Of a stretch of 64,000 nucleotides of DNA, positions 1 through 10,201 are shown one piece after another. This DNA comes from Candidatus Aminicenantota bacterium (GTDB lineage Bacteria > Acidobacteriota > Aminicenantia > UBA2199): assembly GCA_026393835.1 (NCBI GenBank), contig JAPKZK010000073.1, positions 1 to 64,000 of the forward strand, written 5' to 3'. The translations under genes were made by a program, and so were the position numbers. Within the stretch, counting starts at the first letter, position 1; every line of letters begins with the position of its first letter. The notes below the pieces were generated by a model. It did not search any database. It was not told the origin of the DNA and saw only the letters and a program-made list of their open reading frames with translations.

Positions 1-346
1 AGATTTGCACCATATATTTAAGTACTTGAAAACCGGTAAAGCGGAATTCCGTACTCTTATGTTCCAGCAGCAGGAAGATGAATCCCTGGATATGGCCCGG
101 GAAATTCACTTTGTATAGTAAATCCGAATAGTATTTTGCCAAGTTTTCATCGACGAATTTATCTTTAATATACTCCAGGGTATCCAGGTCCAGGATATCT
201 GCAATTTCTTTCGGCAGGTATTCTCTGAATAGACTTCGGGCTGTCTCGTTTTCCTGGAGGAACTTCTCTACCAGGCGGTCGTGCGGTGAATTTATATCTA
301 ACCTGGCAGCAGAATCTTTTTTTTCATTTTCAGCTTGATTACTCAT
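1..346 (-). CDS. Rpn/transposase_31 family PD-(D/E)XK nuclease, 3' end cut by window edge
   Basis: Minus-strand gene starting at an ATG at 346-344 and running off the left edge, so only about 115 residues of the N-terminus are visible. It opens with a short polar leader, then 'SPHDRLVEKFL' and 'ARSLFREYLP', and reaches 'FIFLLLEHKS', the Glu-x-Lys part of the PD-(D/E)XK nuclease core as arranged in the recombination-promoting nuclease (Rpn, YhgA-like, PF04754) family. These proteins are transposase-derived DNA nucleases linked to RecA-independent recombination. It lies 59 bp downstream of an ATPase/nuclease gene on the same strand. Family assignment is by motif reading; full length and C-terminal domains cannot be judged. 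Confidence 0.75.
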   Translation of the reverse strand, partial: MSNQAENEKKDSAARLDINSPHDRLVEKFLQENETARSLFREYLPKEIADILDLDTLEYIKDKFVDENLAKYYSDLLYKVNFPGHIQGFIFLLLEHKSTEFRFTGFQVLKYMVQI

Positions 347-405
347 CCATTCAATTATAATTTCAATGAATCTATTTGTCAACCCTCCAGGGGTGAATTG
401 AATAT

Positions 406-1998
406 TTATACTACCTCGTCTTTCCCTGGAACCCTGGCCTGGGAATAGTCGGAAATATTTCTTTTGCCCTTGCTGAACCCAATTCCAACCAGGATTATTT
501 CTTTCTTCTGCCCCAGGTATTGCTCATAATAGGCCCGATCATTGATCTGCTTGAGGGCTTTCCGGGCGCTGCCCATTTTAAACTCGAATATATAAAGATA
601 CTTTTCCGTCTCGACTACCATATCCATCCTGCCGCGATTACTGAAATGCTCCGGGGAAACTTTTCTAATCAAAGGCTTCAAAACAAGATAAAAAACCAGG
701 TGATAATATTTTTCCACTTCGCCCTCAACAAGAGTATAGGGAATAGAAGCAAGAAAAGCCTTCATCTTACCGATAAATCCTTCAACGTCTTTGTTTTCCA
801 GGGACTCTTTTATTGCCCAAATAAGATTTCCCGAAACATCCTGTCCTGTTCCTGAAAACTCTTCCACCAGGTTATAAAGGAATGCATTCTCAACCTCCCG
901 GTTGGGATAAGAGAGAACATAGGTTTCACCCTCATGCTTTTTTATGGTTAAATACCCGGTCTGAAAAAGCAATAGGCTGGTATTGATATCGGCTATATCG
1001 AATTTATCGAAGAATTGCTCGGTCACCTCAAGCTCTTCCCAGGCCTTAACATCGATACCCTTTACTCTTGCCATATGCGCTAAAAATGTCGGCGTACCCG
1101 TGGCAAACCAGAAAGATTTGAATTTCCTGTGATAGAAAAAATTCATTATCGAAATCGGGTTATAAACAAACGTCTCACCATCCCAGGAATACCCATTATA
1201 ATACTCTTTCAGCTTTTGAAACAATTGCTCCCGCGAATAACCGGGAACCTGGCCGGCGTATTCCCGGATATACTCCTCGATATACTCAGCGAAATATAAT
1301 TCTATTTCCTCCTGGGTATAACCGAGCAATTGCACGTAATCTTTATGAAAAGTAATATCCACCAGGTGATTCAGGTCGCTGAAAACCGACAGCCGACTGA
1401 ACCGGGAAACCCCGGTCATAAAAAGGAAACTGATATTTTCTTGCCGGCTTTTAAGGACTGAATAGAAGTTTTTAAGTTTCTCCCGGTTTTCTTCCGCCTT
1501 TTCCAGGTTTTCAATATAATCGGTAATGGGCTTATCGTATTCATCTATGAGGATGACAATCGGCTTATTCCCGGCCAGTTTACGGATTAAGTCGCCGAAT
1601 CTTTCGGCAATACTATCTCCCCGGCACTCGATACCATGCTCCCCTGCAATTCCGTTCAATACATTGGTCAGGGCTTTATCCAGTCCCAGGCTCTTGTAAT
1701 CGATTCCCTGGAAATCCAGGTGCAGCACGGGGTATTTTTCCCAATCGATTTGGTCATAAATCCAATAACCTTTAAACAGTTCCTTGTTGCCCTGGAAAAT
1801 TTCTTTCAAAATAGAAACCAATAATGATTTCCCGAATCGCCGCGGACGGGATAAAAAAAATGCCCCGCCTTGCACCAGCAGATTATAGATATACCTCGTT
1901 TTATCCACATAGATATGATTATTGTTAATTAATTTGGGGAATGTGGATACACTAAGCGGCAACAGCTTCCTTTTTACCGGGTTGGAATTATCAGTCAT
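406..1998 (-). CDS. AAA-ATPase-like / PD-(D/E)XK nuclease family protein (PF09820 + PF08011 type)
   Basis: A 530-residue protein. The N-terminal 'YVDKT' segment and Walker A 'RPRRFGKS' (about residues 51-58) followed by 'IVILIDEYDKP' (Walker B) are the signature of the AAA-ATPase-like domain PF09820. The C-terminus has 'GRMDMVVE...YIFEFKM', the D...ExK core of the associated PD-(D/E)XK nuclease domain PF08011. Such proteins are extremely abundant in Bacteroidetes, clostridia and Aminicenantes-like genomes; their function is unknown, with nuclease or mobile/defence roles suspected. It is intact and full length. A paralogue with the same architecture sits at 45287-47035 and an architecturally similar but different ATPase/nuclease at 14867-16432. 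Confidence 0.9.
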   Translation of the reverse strand: MTDNSNPVKRKLLPLSVSTFPKLINNNHIYVDKTRYIYNLLVQGGAFFLSRPRRFGKSLLVSILKEIFQGNKELFKGYWIYDQIDWEKYPVLHLDFQGIDYKSLGLDKALTNVLNGIAGEHGIECRGDSIAERFGDLIRKLAGNKPIVILIDEYDKPITDYIENLEKAEENREKLKNFYSVLKSRQENISFLFMTGVSRFSRLSVFSDLNHLVDITFHKDYVQLLGYTQEEIELYFAEYIEEYIREYAGQVPGYSREQLFQKLKEYYNGYSWDGETFVYNPISIMNFFYHRKFKSFWFATGTPTFLAHMARVKGIDVKAWEELEVTEQFFDKFDIADINTSLLLFQTGYLTIKKHEGETYVLSYPNREVENAFLYNLVEEFSGTGQDVSGNLIWAIKESLENKDVEGFIGKMKAFLASIPYTLVEGEVEKYYHLVFYLVLKPLIRKVSPEHFSNRGRMDMVVETEKYLYIFEFKMGSARKALKQINDRAYYEQYLGQKKEIILVGIGFSKGKRNISDYSQARVPGKDEVV

Positions 1999-2185
1999 GG
2001 TCGATCGACTCCGTAATCAAGGAACCTGCCTCTTTTCGCACGGCCAACTCAGTTGCTCTCAATTTAATCATTGTAGTTTGCACCGGGAGAAGAACCGGAA
2101 GAATTACTTGTAACACACCCGGAAAAGAATGTCAACTCCTTTCCAAAACCTAAAGCCACCGTCAACTATTGTCTTCGACGACCAA

Positions 2186-2240
2186 AAACCTTTTCGAGAA
2201 AGCCCTCACGGAGGGCGCGGTTCCTGGACCTCCTAAAGCT
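2186..2240. repeat. Dispersed palindromic intergenic repeat, copy 1
   Basis: The spacer 1999-2256 contains no gene. It holds a degenerate copy of a dispersed element: an 'accttttcgaga' half-site, a short perfect hairpin gccctc-acg-gagggc (2202-2216), then 'ggttcctggacctcc' and 'aaagcttttgatta'. The same word order occurs at 51091-51165 as a near-perfect palindrome and, diverged, at 6690-6791 and 52169-52218. It may also act as a transcription end for the operon above it, but no U-run follows on the minus strand. Confidence 0.6.
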
Positions 2241-2256
2241 TTTGATTATTAGAAGT

Positions 2257-4071
2257 TTATCCACCCAGTAAAGCGATCCGTTTGTCCACATCGGCTGCAC
2301 TCATCGACTGGAAACGGGGCGGCAAGAACCGGTCATCCGTACATTCCTTAACCGCCAATAAATCCATTAATTCCAACCGCGCCGTGTGCCGCGACGGCCG
2401 AAACCCGGCCACTACCTCTTTTAATACTTCCGCCAGGGATTTTTTCTCACCCTCGCCTTCCGGCTGCAACTCGTACCGCCGAATGGTCCGCACCAACAGC
2501 CCCTCCAATTCATTGCCGCTGACCGGGTCTTTGAAATTCAACGCCGGCAAGTCTTCAGGATTTAATTTTATTTGCAGTTTCCTGGTCATGGCCATGAAAA
2601 GATCGCGGATGCCTTTCTCATCTTCCGGCGGAAAAAGCGGGATATGCACATCCAAACGCCCCTGCCGTTTGAGGTCCACTTCCAATAAATCCGGCCGGCT
2701 GGTGGCAAACATCCAGAATATTTTCCCCCGGTTTTCCGTCCGGGACATCTCCTGCGCCAACATGGCGTAAACCCGGCCCGATAACCCGGAGTCCCCACTG
2801 TCGCCGCTGCGCTTACCCGTGGCCTGGTCCGCCTCATCCACGAATACCACCACCTGACCCAACGCATGAAGAATGGCAAATATCTTTTCCAGGTTCCCCT
2901 CGGTGGCGCCCACCCAGCGCTCCCGGAAGTTTTTCAATTCCACGAAAGGAATGCCGCATTCCCCGGCGAAACATTGCACCAGGTACGTCTTGCCGGTGCC
3001 GATCCGGCCGGCCAACAAATACCCCATGGGCAGGGCGTTGGTTACACCCTTCTTTATCAACTGGGTGTCTTCCCGCAGCCATTTTTTGGCCTCATCATGC
3101 CCGGCCACATCCTCCAACGTACGTTTGGATTCTACGAATTCCAACCGCCCGGAAGCCTCTTTCTCGATGATTTCCTTTTTCAAACGGGTCAGGTAATCCA
3201 TGGTAATAGGTTCCTGGTTACGCAAAGCCCGGAGGATCAACCCCTTGACGTTGACCCGGCTTAACCCCACCAATTTCCCGGCCAGTACGGGAATCTCGAT
3301 GGGACACATCGAAGAAAACTCTTTTTCCCCTGCCAGTAGGTGGGTGAGAAAAGCGGCGATTTCTTCCTTATCCGGCAATTTGACCTGGAGCTTGGCGCTG
3401 TAAGGACTGTCCGTAATAAAGGAACTGAGGTCCATCAGGTTTTCCGCCAGCAATACGGTGGCGATATTGGAACCGGTGATGGCTGGATTTTCCGCCCAGT
3501 CGATGATTTTTATCAGGCTGGCCCCCAGGTCGCCGCTCATGTAAAGGGATTCGCCGCGGGGGACGATAAAATTGGCGTAATCGATTACCACGGCCGCCGA
3601 ACGGGGCAGCGACACGGTTGAACCGGGCGCATTTTCCTTTTTGGAGAACGTCGACACGACGCTGATAAAACGGTCGATCAATTCCAACGCCTGTTTGGGC
3701 TCCCCAGGCAGCAGCCCCCGCGACTCCAGTATCTTATCGGCATTTTTCCCGCCTACCGCCGCCCCTACCCCCAGGTCCGAAGCGTAACGGGTGCCGTGAA
3801 ATTTATCCACTATTTTCAGGTAATTAAAAAAATGCTCCGCGCCTTTGGCCACCTCGATGCCTTTGCCCCTATCATATAATAATACCACATCAAAGGGCTG
3901 AAACAATACTTCGGTCAGGTATCTCTCCAATGAAAAAAAATGGATTTTTTTGTCTTTGTCAACCAATACAAAATCGTTGATATTACCCGTCAAAACGAAC
4001 TGGCTGATGGTCTCCGCCCTGAAAATCTCTTTCATCGACTGCGCCCATTCGGGCATCGGAATGGTTTCCAT
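2257..4071 (-). CDS. Cdc48/Vps4-like AAA ATPase, last gene of the PspA-ABC operon
   Basis: A 604-residue two-part protein. Residues about 315-500 form one canonical AAA module: 'DVAGHDEAK' (FtsH/Cdc48-type entry), Walker A GRIGTGKT with Lys361, an aromatic pore loop 'RWVG' (Trp386), Walker B 'VVVFVDEAD' (Asp412-Glu413), sensor-1-like 'ATSRPD' (Ser where Asn is usual) and the arginine finger stretch 'KRQGRLD' (Arg469/Arg472). Residues 1-300 look like a second, degenerate P-loop module with no Walker A and a residual 'VVIDYAN' strand, an arrangement reminiscent of Ycf46-type ATPases. It is the 3'-most gene of a six-gene operon, 17 bp after the membrane coiled-coil gene. The pore-loop aromatic predicts a substrate-threading motor; PspA or the membrane coiled-coil protein would be natural substrates (inference). 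Confidence 0.85.
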   Translation of the reverse strand: METIPMPEWAQSMKEIFRAETISQFVLTGNINDFVLVDKDKKIHFFSLERYLTEVLFQPFDVVLLYDRGKGIEVAKGAEHFFNYLKIVDKFHGTRYASDLGVGAAVGGKNADKILESRGLLPGEPKQALELIDRFISVVSTFSKKENAPGSTVSLPRSAAVVIDYANFIVPRGESLYMSGDLGASLIKIIDWAENPAITGSNIATVLLAENLMDLSSFITDSPYSAKLQVKLPDKEEIAAFLTHLLAGEKEFSSMCPIEIPVLAGKLVGLSRVNVKGLILRALRNQEPITMDYLTRLKKEIIEKEASGRLEFVESKRTLEDVAGHDEAKKWLREDTQLIKKGVTNALPMGYLLAGRIGTGKTYLVQCFAGECGIPFVELKNFRERWVGATEGNLEKIFAILHALGQVVVFVDEADQATGKRSGDSGDSGLSGRVYAMLAQEMSRTENRGKIFWMFATSRPDLLEVDLKRQGRLDVHIPLFPPEDEKGIRDLFMAMTRKLQIKLNPEDLPALNFKDPVSGNELEGLLVRTIRRYELQPEGEGEKKSLAEVLKEVVAGFRPSRHTARLELMDLLAVKECTDDRFLPPRFQSMSAADVDKRIALLGG

Positions 4072-4088
4072 TTATTTTCCTATTTTTT

Positions 4089-4958
4089 TTATTCTGCTTG
4101 TTTTTCTCGCCCGGGTTTGAAAAGCAGTTGGTCCGGCACGGAACTTTCTTCCAGGGAGCCGAACAATTGATCCTGTTCCGACATCCACTGGCTCGTGCCC
4201 GACAGCGAATCCATGACGCCGTCCAGCCTGACCGACACCAATTCCGGGTCGCTGCTGACCGAAGCCTCTTCCTTTAAAAGCGCCACCTGCATTTCGATCC
4301 GGTCCAGCTCCGCTTTGACTACCTCCAGGCTTTCCGTTGCCCTTAAAAGATTATCCAGCCGCCGCTTCTGTATGTCCAGCGTCCCCTGCAGCGACCGGCG
4401 CAGCGGGGAAGATTCCGGCTGCGTCGCCATCTTCCGCGAAATGCCCTCGATTTCCGTTTCCAGGTCTTCGGTGGCGGTCCGGGAGATAATCGCCTCGATG
4501 CGCAGGCGGGAACTGAGTAGTTTGATGAACATCCATATTAGTTTGTTCAACCCCGATACCCTCAGGTCTTTATTCATGGCCTCCGGGTCCGGCATGTCGC
4601 CGCCCGTAATCTTTAGAATAGAGGAACAATTATTCACCAGCCGTTGGTAACGTTCACGGGAAGGACCGTCAAGACTTTGCAGCAACTGGACTTGTTTTTC
4701 GCCCCAGACCACCTTTCGTTCACTCAAACGGGTCGCCTGGACAATTTTTTGATAATTCTTATTGGAAGCCATCAGCCACAAATAAAGCGCTTCACCGGCA
4801 ACGGCCAGGAACCAGAACCCGGGGTTCCAGATGCCCAACACCACAGCCGCGGTCAACAGCATCTTGTTCACGGGCATCTTTCCCATCCCGGCGATATGCG
4901 CCTTCTGGTTGAAAGCCGCCTTTACATAATCGAAAAAATTCAAATCTGTAGTTGCCAT
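4089..4958 (-). CDS. Membrane-anchored coiled-coil protein of the PspA-ABC operon
   Basis: About 289 residues from ATG 4958 (a TTG at 4967 is an alternative start three codons upstream). Residues about 30-65 are hydrophobic and could form a hairpin of two membrane segments ('MLLTAAVVLGIW', 'FWFLAVAGEALYLWL'). The rest is charged, helical and heptad-rich, with stretches such as 'LETEIEGISRKM', 'LEVVKAELDRIEMQVALLKEE' in part and a polar tail, consistent with a long cytoplasmic coiled coil. I recognise no named family. It sits between the ABC ATPase (stop at 4973, 14 bp upstream) and the AAA ATPase gene. A scaffold linking the membrane, PspA and the AAA motor is plausible but is inference. Confidence 0.75.
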   Translation of the reverse strand: MATTDLNFFDYVKAAFNQKAHIAGMGKMPVNKMLLTAAVVLGIWNPGFWFLAVAGEALYLWLMASNKNYQKIVQATRLSERKVVWGEKQVQLLQSLDGPSRERYQRLVNNCSSILKITGGDMPDPEAMNKDLRVSGLNKLIWMFIKLLSSRLRIEAIISRTATEDLETEIEGISRKMATQPESSPLRRSLQGTLDIQKRRLDNLLRATESLEVVKAELDRIEMQVALLKEEASVSSDPELVSVRLDGVMDSLSGTSQWMSEQDQLFGSLEESSVPDQLLFKPGREKQAE

Positions 4959-4972
4959 TTTGCCCAACGTTT

Positions 4973-5839
4973 TTAACCTTTAACCGGTTTCCCTTTTTCA
5001 ATTTCCCTGAAAGCCGCTGCCACCTGTTCCACCACTTCCTGGAATTCTTTTCGTCCTTGCATCACCAATGGGTGAAGCGCGGGGTCCGCTTTGGGGATAT
5101 CGTTAAATTCTTTTTGGATCCGTCCCGGTGCATGACTGAAGAGCCAGACCCGGTCGCCCAGGAAAACCGCCTCCGCGATAGAGTGCGTCACCATCAGCAC
5201 CGTGGCTTCGACTTCCAACCAGAGGTCCATCAGCATCCGCTGCATTTCCAGCCGGGTGGGTTCATCCAAAGCGGAAAACGGCTCATCCATCAGGATAATT
5301 TTCGGTTTCAACACCAGCGTCCGGGCCAGCGCCACCCGCTGCTGTTGACCTCCGGATAATTGGTGGGGATATTTGGCCTCGTGCGCTTCCAGGCCTACTT
5401 TCTTTATCCACTCCCTGGACCGCTCCAGGATTTCCGCATGTGAGAATCCCATCTTTTCCCGGTTGAGCCTCATGCCGAAGGCCACGTTTTGCAGCACGGT
5501 CAAATGGGGAAAAGAACTGTACTTCTGGAACACCATGCCGCGGTCGATCCCCGGTCCTTGAACCGGTTCCCCCCTTACCAGGATTTCGCCTGAGGTGGGC
5601 GGAAATACTTCATGGAAACCGGCCAGCAGGTTTAACAGGGTGGATTTACCGCACCCCGAGGGGCCCAGGATGGCGATAAATTCGCCTTTCCCCGGCAGGT
5701 CGTCGATGCAAAAGTTCAAATGTTCCAGGGCCTTAAATTCTCCACGGGTCCCGGCGTTCCAGACTTTGCAGACATCGCGAAACTCCACTACCGCCGGCAG
5801 TGGAGTTGCATTATTGGGTTTGCTTTCTTGGTTGCTCAT
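4973..5839 (-). CDS. ABC transporter ATP-binding protein (SsuB/TauB/NrtD class)
   Basis: About 288 residues from ATG 5839, chosen because GGAG lies seven bases upstream and the ATG overlaps the permease stop as ATGA, giving translational coupling; a longer in-frame extension to 5884 lacks a ribosome site. Visible motifs are Walker A 'GPSGCGKST', Q-loop 'GMVFQKYSSFPHLTV', signature 'LSGGQQQR', Walker B 'ILMDEPFSALDE' and the H-loop 'VTHSIAEAV', i.e. a complete nucleotide-binding domain of the nitrate/sulfonate/taurine importer class. It should energise the permease encoded just upstream and the OmpA-fused binding protein. In this operon the substrate is unknown; nitrate, sulfonate or taurine should not be assumed because the binding protein is atypical. 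Confidence 0.9.
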   Translation of the reverse strand: MSNQESKPNNATPLPAVVEFRDVCKVWNAGTRGEFKALEHLNFCIDDLPGKGEFIAILGPSGCGKSTLLNLLAGFHEVFPPTSGEILVRGEPVQGPGIDRGMVFQKYSSFPHLTVLQNVAFGMRLNREKMGFSHAEILERSREWIKKVGLEAHEAKYPHQLSGGQQQRVALARTLVLKPKIILMDEPFSALDEPTRLEMQRMLMDLWLEVEATVLMVTHSIAEAVFLGDRVWLFSHAPGRIQKEFNDIPKADPALHPLVMQGRKEFQEVVEQVAAAFREIEKGKPVKG

Positions 5840-6669
5840 TTTGACTCCAGGTAAGGGAAGAGGAAACGGGAAAGTTTCATCCATAGTTTATCGGTCAGGT
5901 AAGCGATCAATACGATTACCACCAGTACGAGATAGATATGTCCTCTTGGTCCGCGTCTCTGGGCGATAATGATGATTTGTCCCAGGCCGCGGTCCGCGGC
6001 CACCATTTCGGCCAGGATGATGTAGGTCCAGCCGACGCCGAACCCCATCCTCATGATATCGACGATGCGTGGAAACGCGATGGGAAAAAGCACCTGCCGC
6101 ACCACCTGCCACCGGGTTGCGCCCATGGTGTATGCGGTCTGCAGGAACACGTTGTCCACGCTTTCGACTGCGTTCAATATGAGGGGCAGTAAATATATGA
6201 AGAACGCCAGGGCCAGGAACATTATTTTTTGCATTTCATCGATGCCGAAAAGGCTCATAGTCAGCGGCACCAACGCCGGGATCGGCAGGTAAGCCAGGAA
6301 CACTGCCAGTGGATCGAAGAACGCCCTGATCTTGGAAAATGACCCCATGAAAAGTCCCAGGGGCAGCGCCGCCATTACGCCGATTAAAAATCCCAGCACG
6401 ATTCGCCAGGTGCTGGCGATCAGGCTGCGGGTCAATTCGGCTTCAAACCACAGGGTTTTAAATGATTGAATGACTTCCAACGGGGAAGGCAGGATCAGTG
6501 GCGAGATGATTCGCTCTTCCGGTTCACCGGTAGTTAAGATCATCCAGATCACGAAAAGCATGATTACCGGGATCATACCCAATATGATTTTCAGGGTTGT
6601 TCCCACCGGTTCGCGGATACCCAGCCAATTTGTTTTCTTTTTAGGTTCAGATGTATTTTCTGTATTCAC
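5836..6669 (-). CDS. ABC transporter permease (SsuC/TauC class, BPD_transp_1)
   Basis: About 277 residues. I set the start at GTG 6669-6667 because GGAGG lies five bases upstream; the longer reading to 6726 would translate part of an intergenic repeat. The protein has about six hydrophobic segments and the EAA loop 'AYTMGATRWQVVRQVLFPIAFPRI', quoted here only as its core 'GATRWQVVRQVLFP', diagnostic of binding-protein-dependent permeases. Its stop overlaps the ATPase start by four bases (ATGA). The upstream gap to the binding-protein gene (about 130 bp) is filled by a palindromic repeat that could act as an attenuator or mRNA-processing site separating binding protein from membrane subunits. 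Confidence 0.9.
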   Translation of the reverse strand: MNTENTSEPKKKTNWLGIREPVGTTLKIILGMIPVIMLFVIWMILTTGEPEERIISPLILPSPLEVIQSFKTLWFEAELTRSLIASTWRIVLGFLIGVMAALPLGLFMGSFSKIRAFFDPLAVFLAYLPIPALVPLTMSLFGIDEMQKIMFLALAFFIYLLPLILNAVESVDNVFLQTAYTMGATRWQVVRQVLFPIAFPRIVDIMRMGFGVGWTYIILAEMVAADRGLGQIIIIAQRRGPRGHIYLVLVVIVLIAYLTDKLWMKLSRFLFPYLESK

Positions 6670-6689
6670 ATTTGCCTCCGGCGGCCAGG

Positions 6690-6791
6690 GAACCCTTTTG
6701 AAAAAGGGTTCACTGGACCCTCCCAAAACTTTTGTTTAACAAAAGCTTTTTTAGGGGGTTAGGGGGGCGATTTTCTCGAAAAAAGCCCCCC
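6690..6791. repeat. Dispersed palindromic repeat inside the PspA-ABC operon
   Basis: Three inverted elements in series: GAACCCTTTT/AAAAGGGTTC with a two-base loop (6690-6711), an 'acttttgtttaacaaaag' palindrome (about 6727-6745) and GGGGGGC...GCCCCCC (6762-6791). The order and words match the other copies of the family (2186-2240, 51091-51165, 52169-52218). Lying between the binding-protein and permease cistrons, it could tune the relative expression of the two halves of the operon. Confidence 0.7.
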
Positions 6792-6797
6792 TTGTTT

Positions 6798-8525
<1,728 letters not shown>

Positions 8526-8561
8526 AAGACCCTCCTAAAATTTTTTTTTATTTTGATGTTT

Positions 8562-9323
8562 TTAAGATTCTTGCGGCCCCAGCTCTTTTTTAGGGGTTTC
8601 CGGCGCAACCTGCGGTTCAGTGGATTGGGGCGTTTCCAGGACTGGCGATTTAAAACCGTAGGCGGTTTCGAATTCAGTCAGGGCCATTTCGGCCATGGCT
8701 TGTTGTTCCGCTTCTTTCAGTTCAAAATCGTCGATTTTGACTTCGCTGGAAGCCACGCGGGCGCGACCCACCGCTTTGTCCCTGCGTTCTTGCAGGTAGC
8801 CTTCGACGCGGTCCAGCGTATCGCCGGCGCCGCCGATTTCAGTAATCATACCCGCGGCCATTTCCTGCAATTCGGCCTGGGCTTCGGCCATTTCCGTTTC
8901 CGACATCAGGCGTTTGAGTTTTTCGATTTTGGCTTTTGCTTCCGTTACCGCCACGTCCCTGGATTTAATCATTTTTTTATAAGTATCTTCAGCAACTTCC
9001 AGTTGTTGGCGGTTTTCTTCCAGTTGGCCTTTCACTGTTTGCAGTTCCAGGGCCATTTGTCCGGCGACGGCGCGGTTGCCTACTTTCAGGTTAGCCGCGA
9101 TGCGGGCCGTCAGTTCTTTTTCTCTTGATTCCAGCGTCTTAATCTGGCGCATCAGGCGTTCGATAAAGCCCGCGTGAGTGGCCAGGTTATCGTTAAACCG
9201 GGCGATTTGTTTCCTGAGGTTTTCCATTTCTACCTCGATCAGGGCTTTGGGATTTGCTCTTTCCATGCCCGATACAAACAAACCGATAAAACCACGAAAT
9301 AGGTTCATAATACGTTTAAACAC
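8562..9323 (-). CDS. pspA: PspA/IM30 (Vipp1) family membrane-remodelling protein
   Basis: A 253-residue protein starting at GTG 9323 with AGGAGG upstream. Residues 1-20 form the amphipathic helix typical of PspA, followed by a long, nearly uninterrupted helical region (about 25-185) of charged heptads ('LRKQIARFNDNLATH', 'TVKGQLEENRQQLEV') that matches PF04012. An acidic Pro/Glu-rich tail (about 225-253) is an extra. PspA/Vipp1 proteins are bacterial relatives of ESCRT-III: they polymerise on stressed membranes and can remodel them. It is the first gene of the operon with the OmpA-fused binding protein, ABC importer, membrane coiled coil and AAA ATPase. No pspF, pspB or pspC is nearby, so regulation must differ from the enterobacterial Psp system. 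Confidence 0.9.
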   Translation of the reverse strand: MFKRIMNLFRGFIGLFVSGMERANPKALIEVEMENLRKQIARFNDNLATHAGFIERLMRQIKTLESREKELTARIAANLKVGNRAVAGQMALELQTVKGQLEENRQQLEVAEDTYKKMIKSRDVAVTEAKAKIEKLKRLMSETEMAEAQAELQEMAAGMITEIGGAGDTLDRVEGYLQERRDKAVGRARVASSEVKIDDFELKEAEQQAMAEMALTEFETAYGFKSPVLETPQSTEPQVAPETPKKELGPQES

Positions 9324-9457
9324 GATGTCCTCCTATAAAATCAACCAGTAAGTATTTTAACTGATGAACATTAAAATGTCAAATCCCGGGATTTTTTTTT
9401 GGCCGCCCCCCTACCCCTACCCCCGCAAAAGTTTTTTATAATAGGAGCCTGCGGGTA

Positions 9458-10201
9458 TTAATATATCACTTTGGCCAGGGTGAGTCCTTTGGAGGGCGCG
9501 GCCTGGCCGGCTTTTTTCCTGTCTTTGGCCGCGAATATGGCAGGGATATCGCCGGGCTTCAACTTGCCCCGCCCGACATCGATAATTGTCCCGATAATGT
9601 TACGCACCATATATCTTAAAAAACTTTTCCCGGTAATTGTTAAGATGATTTCTTCTCCCCGTACTTTCATGGTAAATTCCGATATCTCCCGGGTGCGTTC
9701 CTTGTCCGGGTCATCCGAGGTAAAAGAGCTGAAATCCTTTTCACCGATAAAATAAGGGGGGCATTTTCGCATTTGCCTTAAATTCAATGGGTAAGGAATG
9801 TGGTGCATGTACCTGCATAGAAAGGGCGACACGGTCTGGCCGAAGTAAATCCTGTAAATATATATTTTCCCTTTGGCGCTGAACCGGGCATTGAAGGATT
9901 TGTCCATGACTTCGCATGCCATGATGCGGATGTCTTCGGGCAGCAGCGAGTTGAGCGCCTTTTTCAGGGATTCCGGGGCAATCTTGATTTTGAGATGAAA
10001 ATTGGCAACCAAACCGGAGGAATGTACCCCGGCGTCTGTGCGGCTGCTGCCGGTGACCACCACCCGGTGTTTGGCAATGACTTGCAGGGCCCGCATTAAT
10101 GCGCCCTGGATGGTTTTAATGGGAGGGGCCTGGAACTGCCACCCGCTGTAACGGGAGCCGTCGAAATGAACAGTGATTTTATAATTCGTTACCAACGTCA
10201 A
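9458..10201 (-). CDS. truA: tRNA pseudouridine(38-40) synthase TruA
   Basis: A 247-residue protein with the TruA hallmarks: 'VHFDGSRYSGWQFQ' near the N-terminus, 'IQGALMRAL', and 'GSSRTDAGVHS' carrying the catalytic Asp. It isomerises uridines 38-40 of the tRNA anticodon arm. The start is a TTG at 10201 that overlaps the stop of the upstream gene as TTGA, which suggests translational coupling. The length fits the family. The spacer between this gene and pspA (9324-9457) has a C-rich stretch and no gene. Confidence 0.95.
   Translation of the reverse strand: MTLVTNYKITVHFDGSRYSGWQFQAPPIKTIQGALMRALQVIAKHRVVVTGSSRTDAGVHSSGLVANFHLKIKIAPESLKKALNSLLPEDIRIMACEVMDKSFNARFSAKGKIYIYRIYFGQTVSPFLCRYMHHIPYPLNLRQMRKCPPYFIGEKDFSSFTSDDPDKERTREISEFTMKVRGEEIILTITGKSFLRYMVRNIIGTIIDVGRGKLKPGDIPAIFAAKDRKKAGQAAPSKGLTLAKVIY

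Noticed and set aside
5840..5884. N-terminal extension of the ABC ATPase
   Set aside because: ATG 5839 has GGAG and an ATGA overlap with the permease stop; the extension overlaps permease coding sequence further.
6670..6726. N-terminal extension of the ABC permease
   Set aside because: It translates repeat sequence and has no ribosome site, whereas GTG 6669 has GGAGG at the right distance.
6690..6791. Rho-independent terminator ending the binding-protein transcript
   Set aside because: On the minus strand no U-run follows the GC hairpin, and the permease and ATPase genes directly downstream need the transcript.
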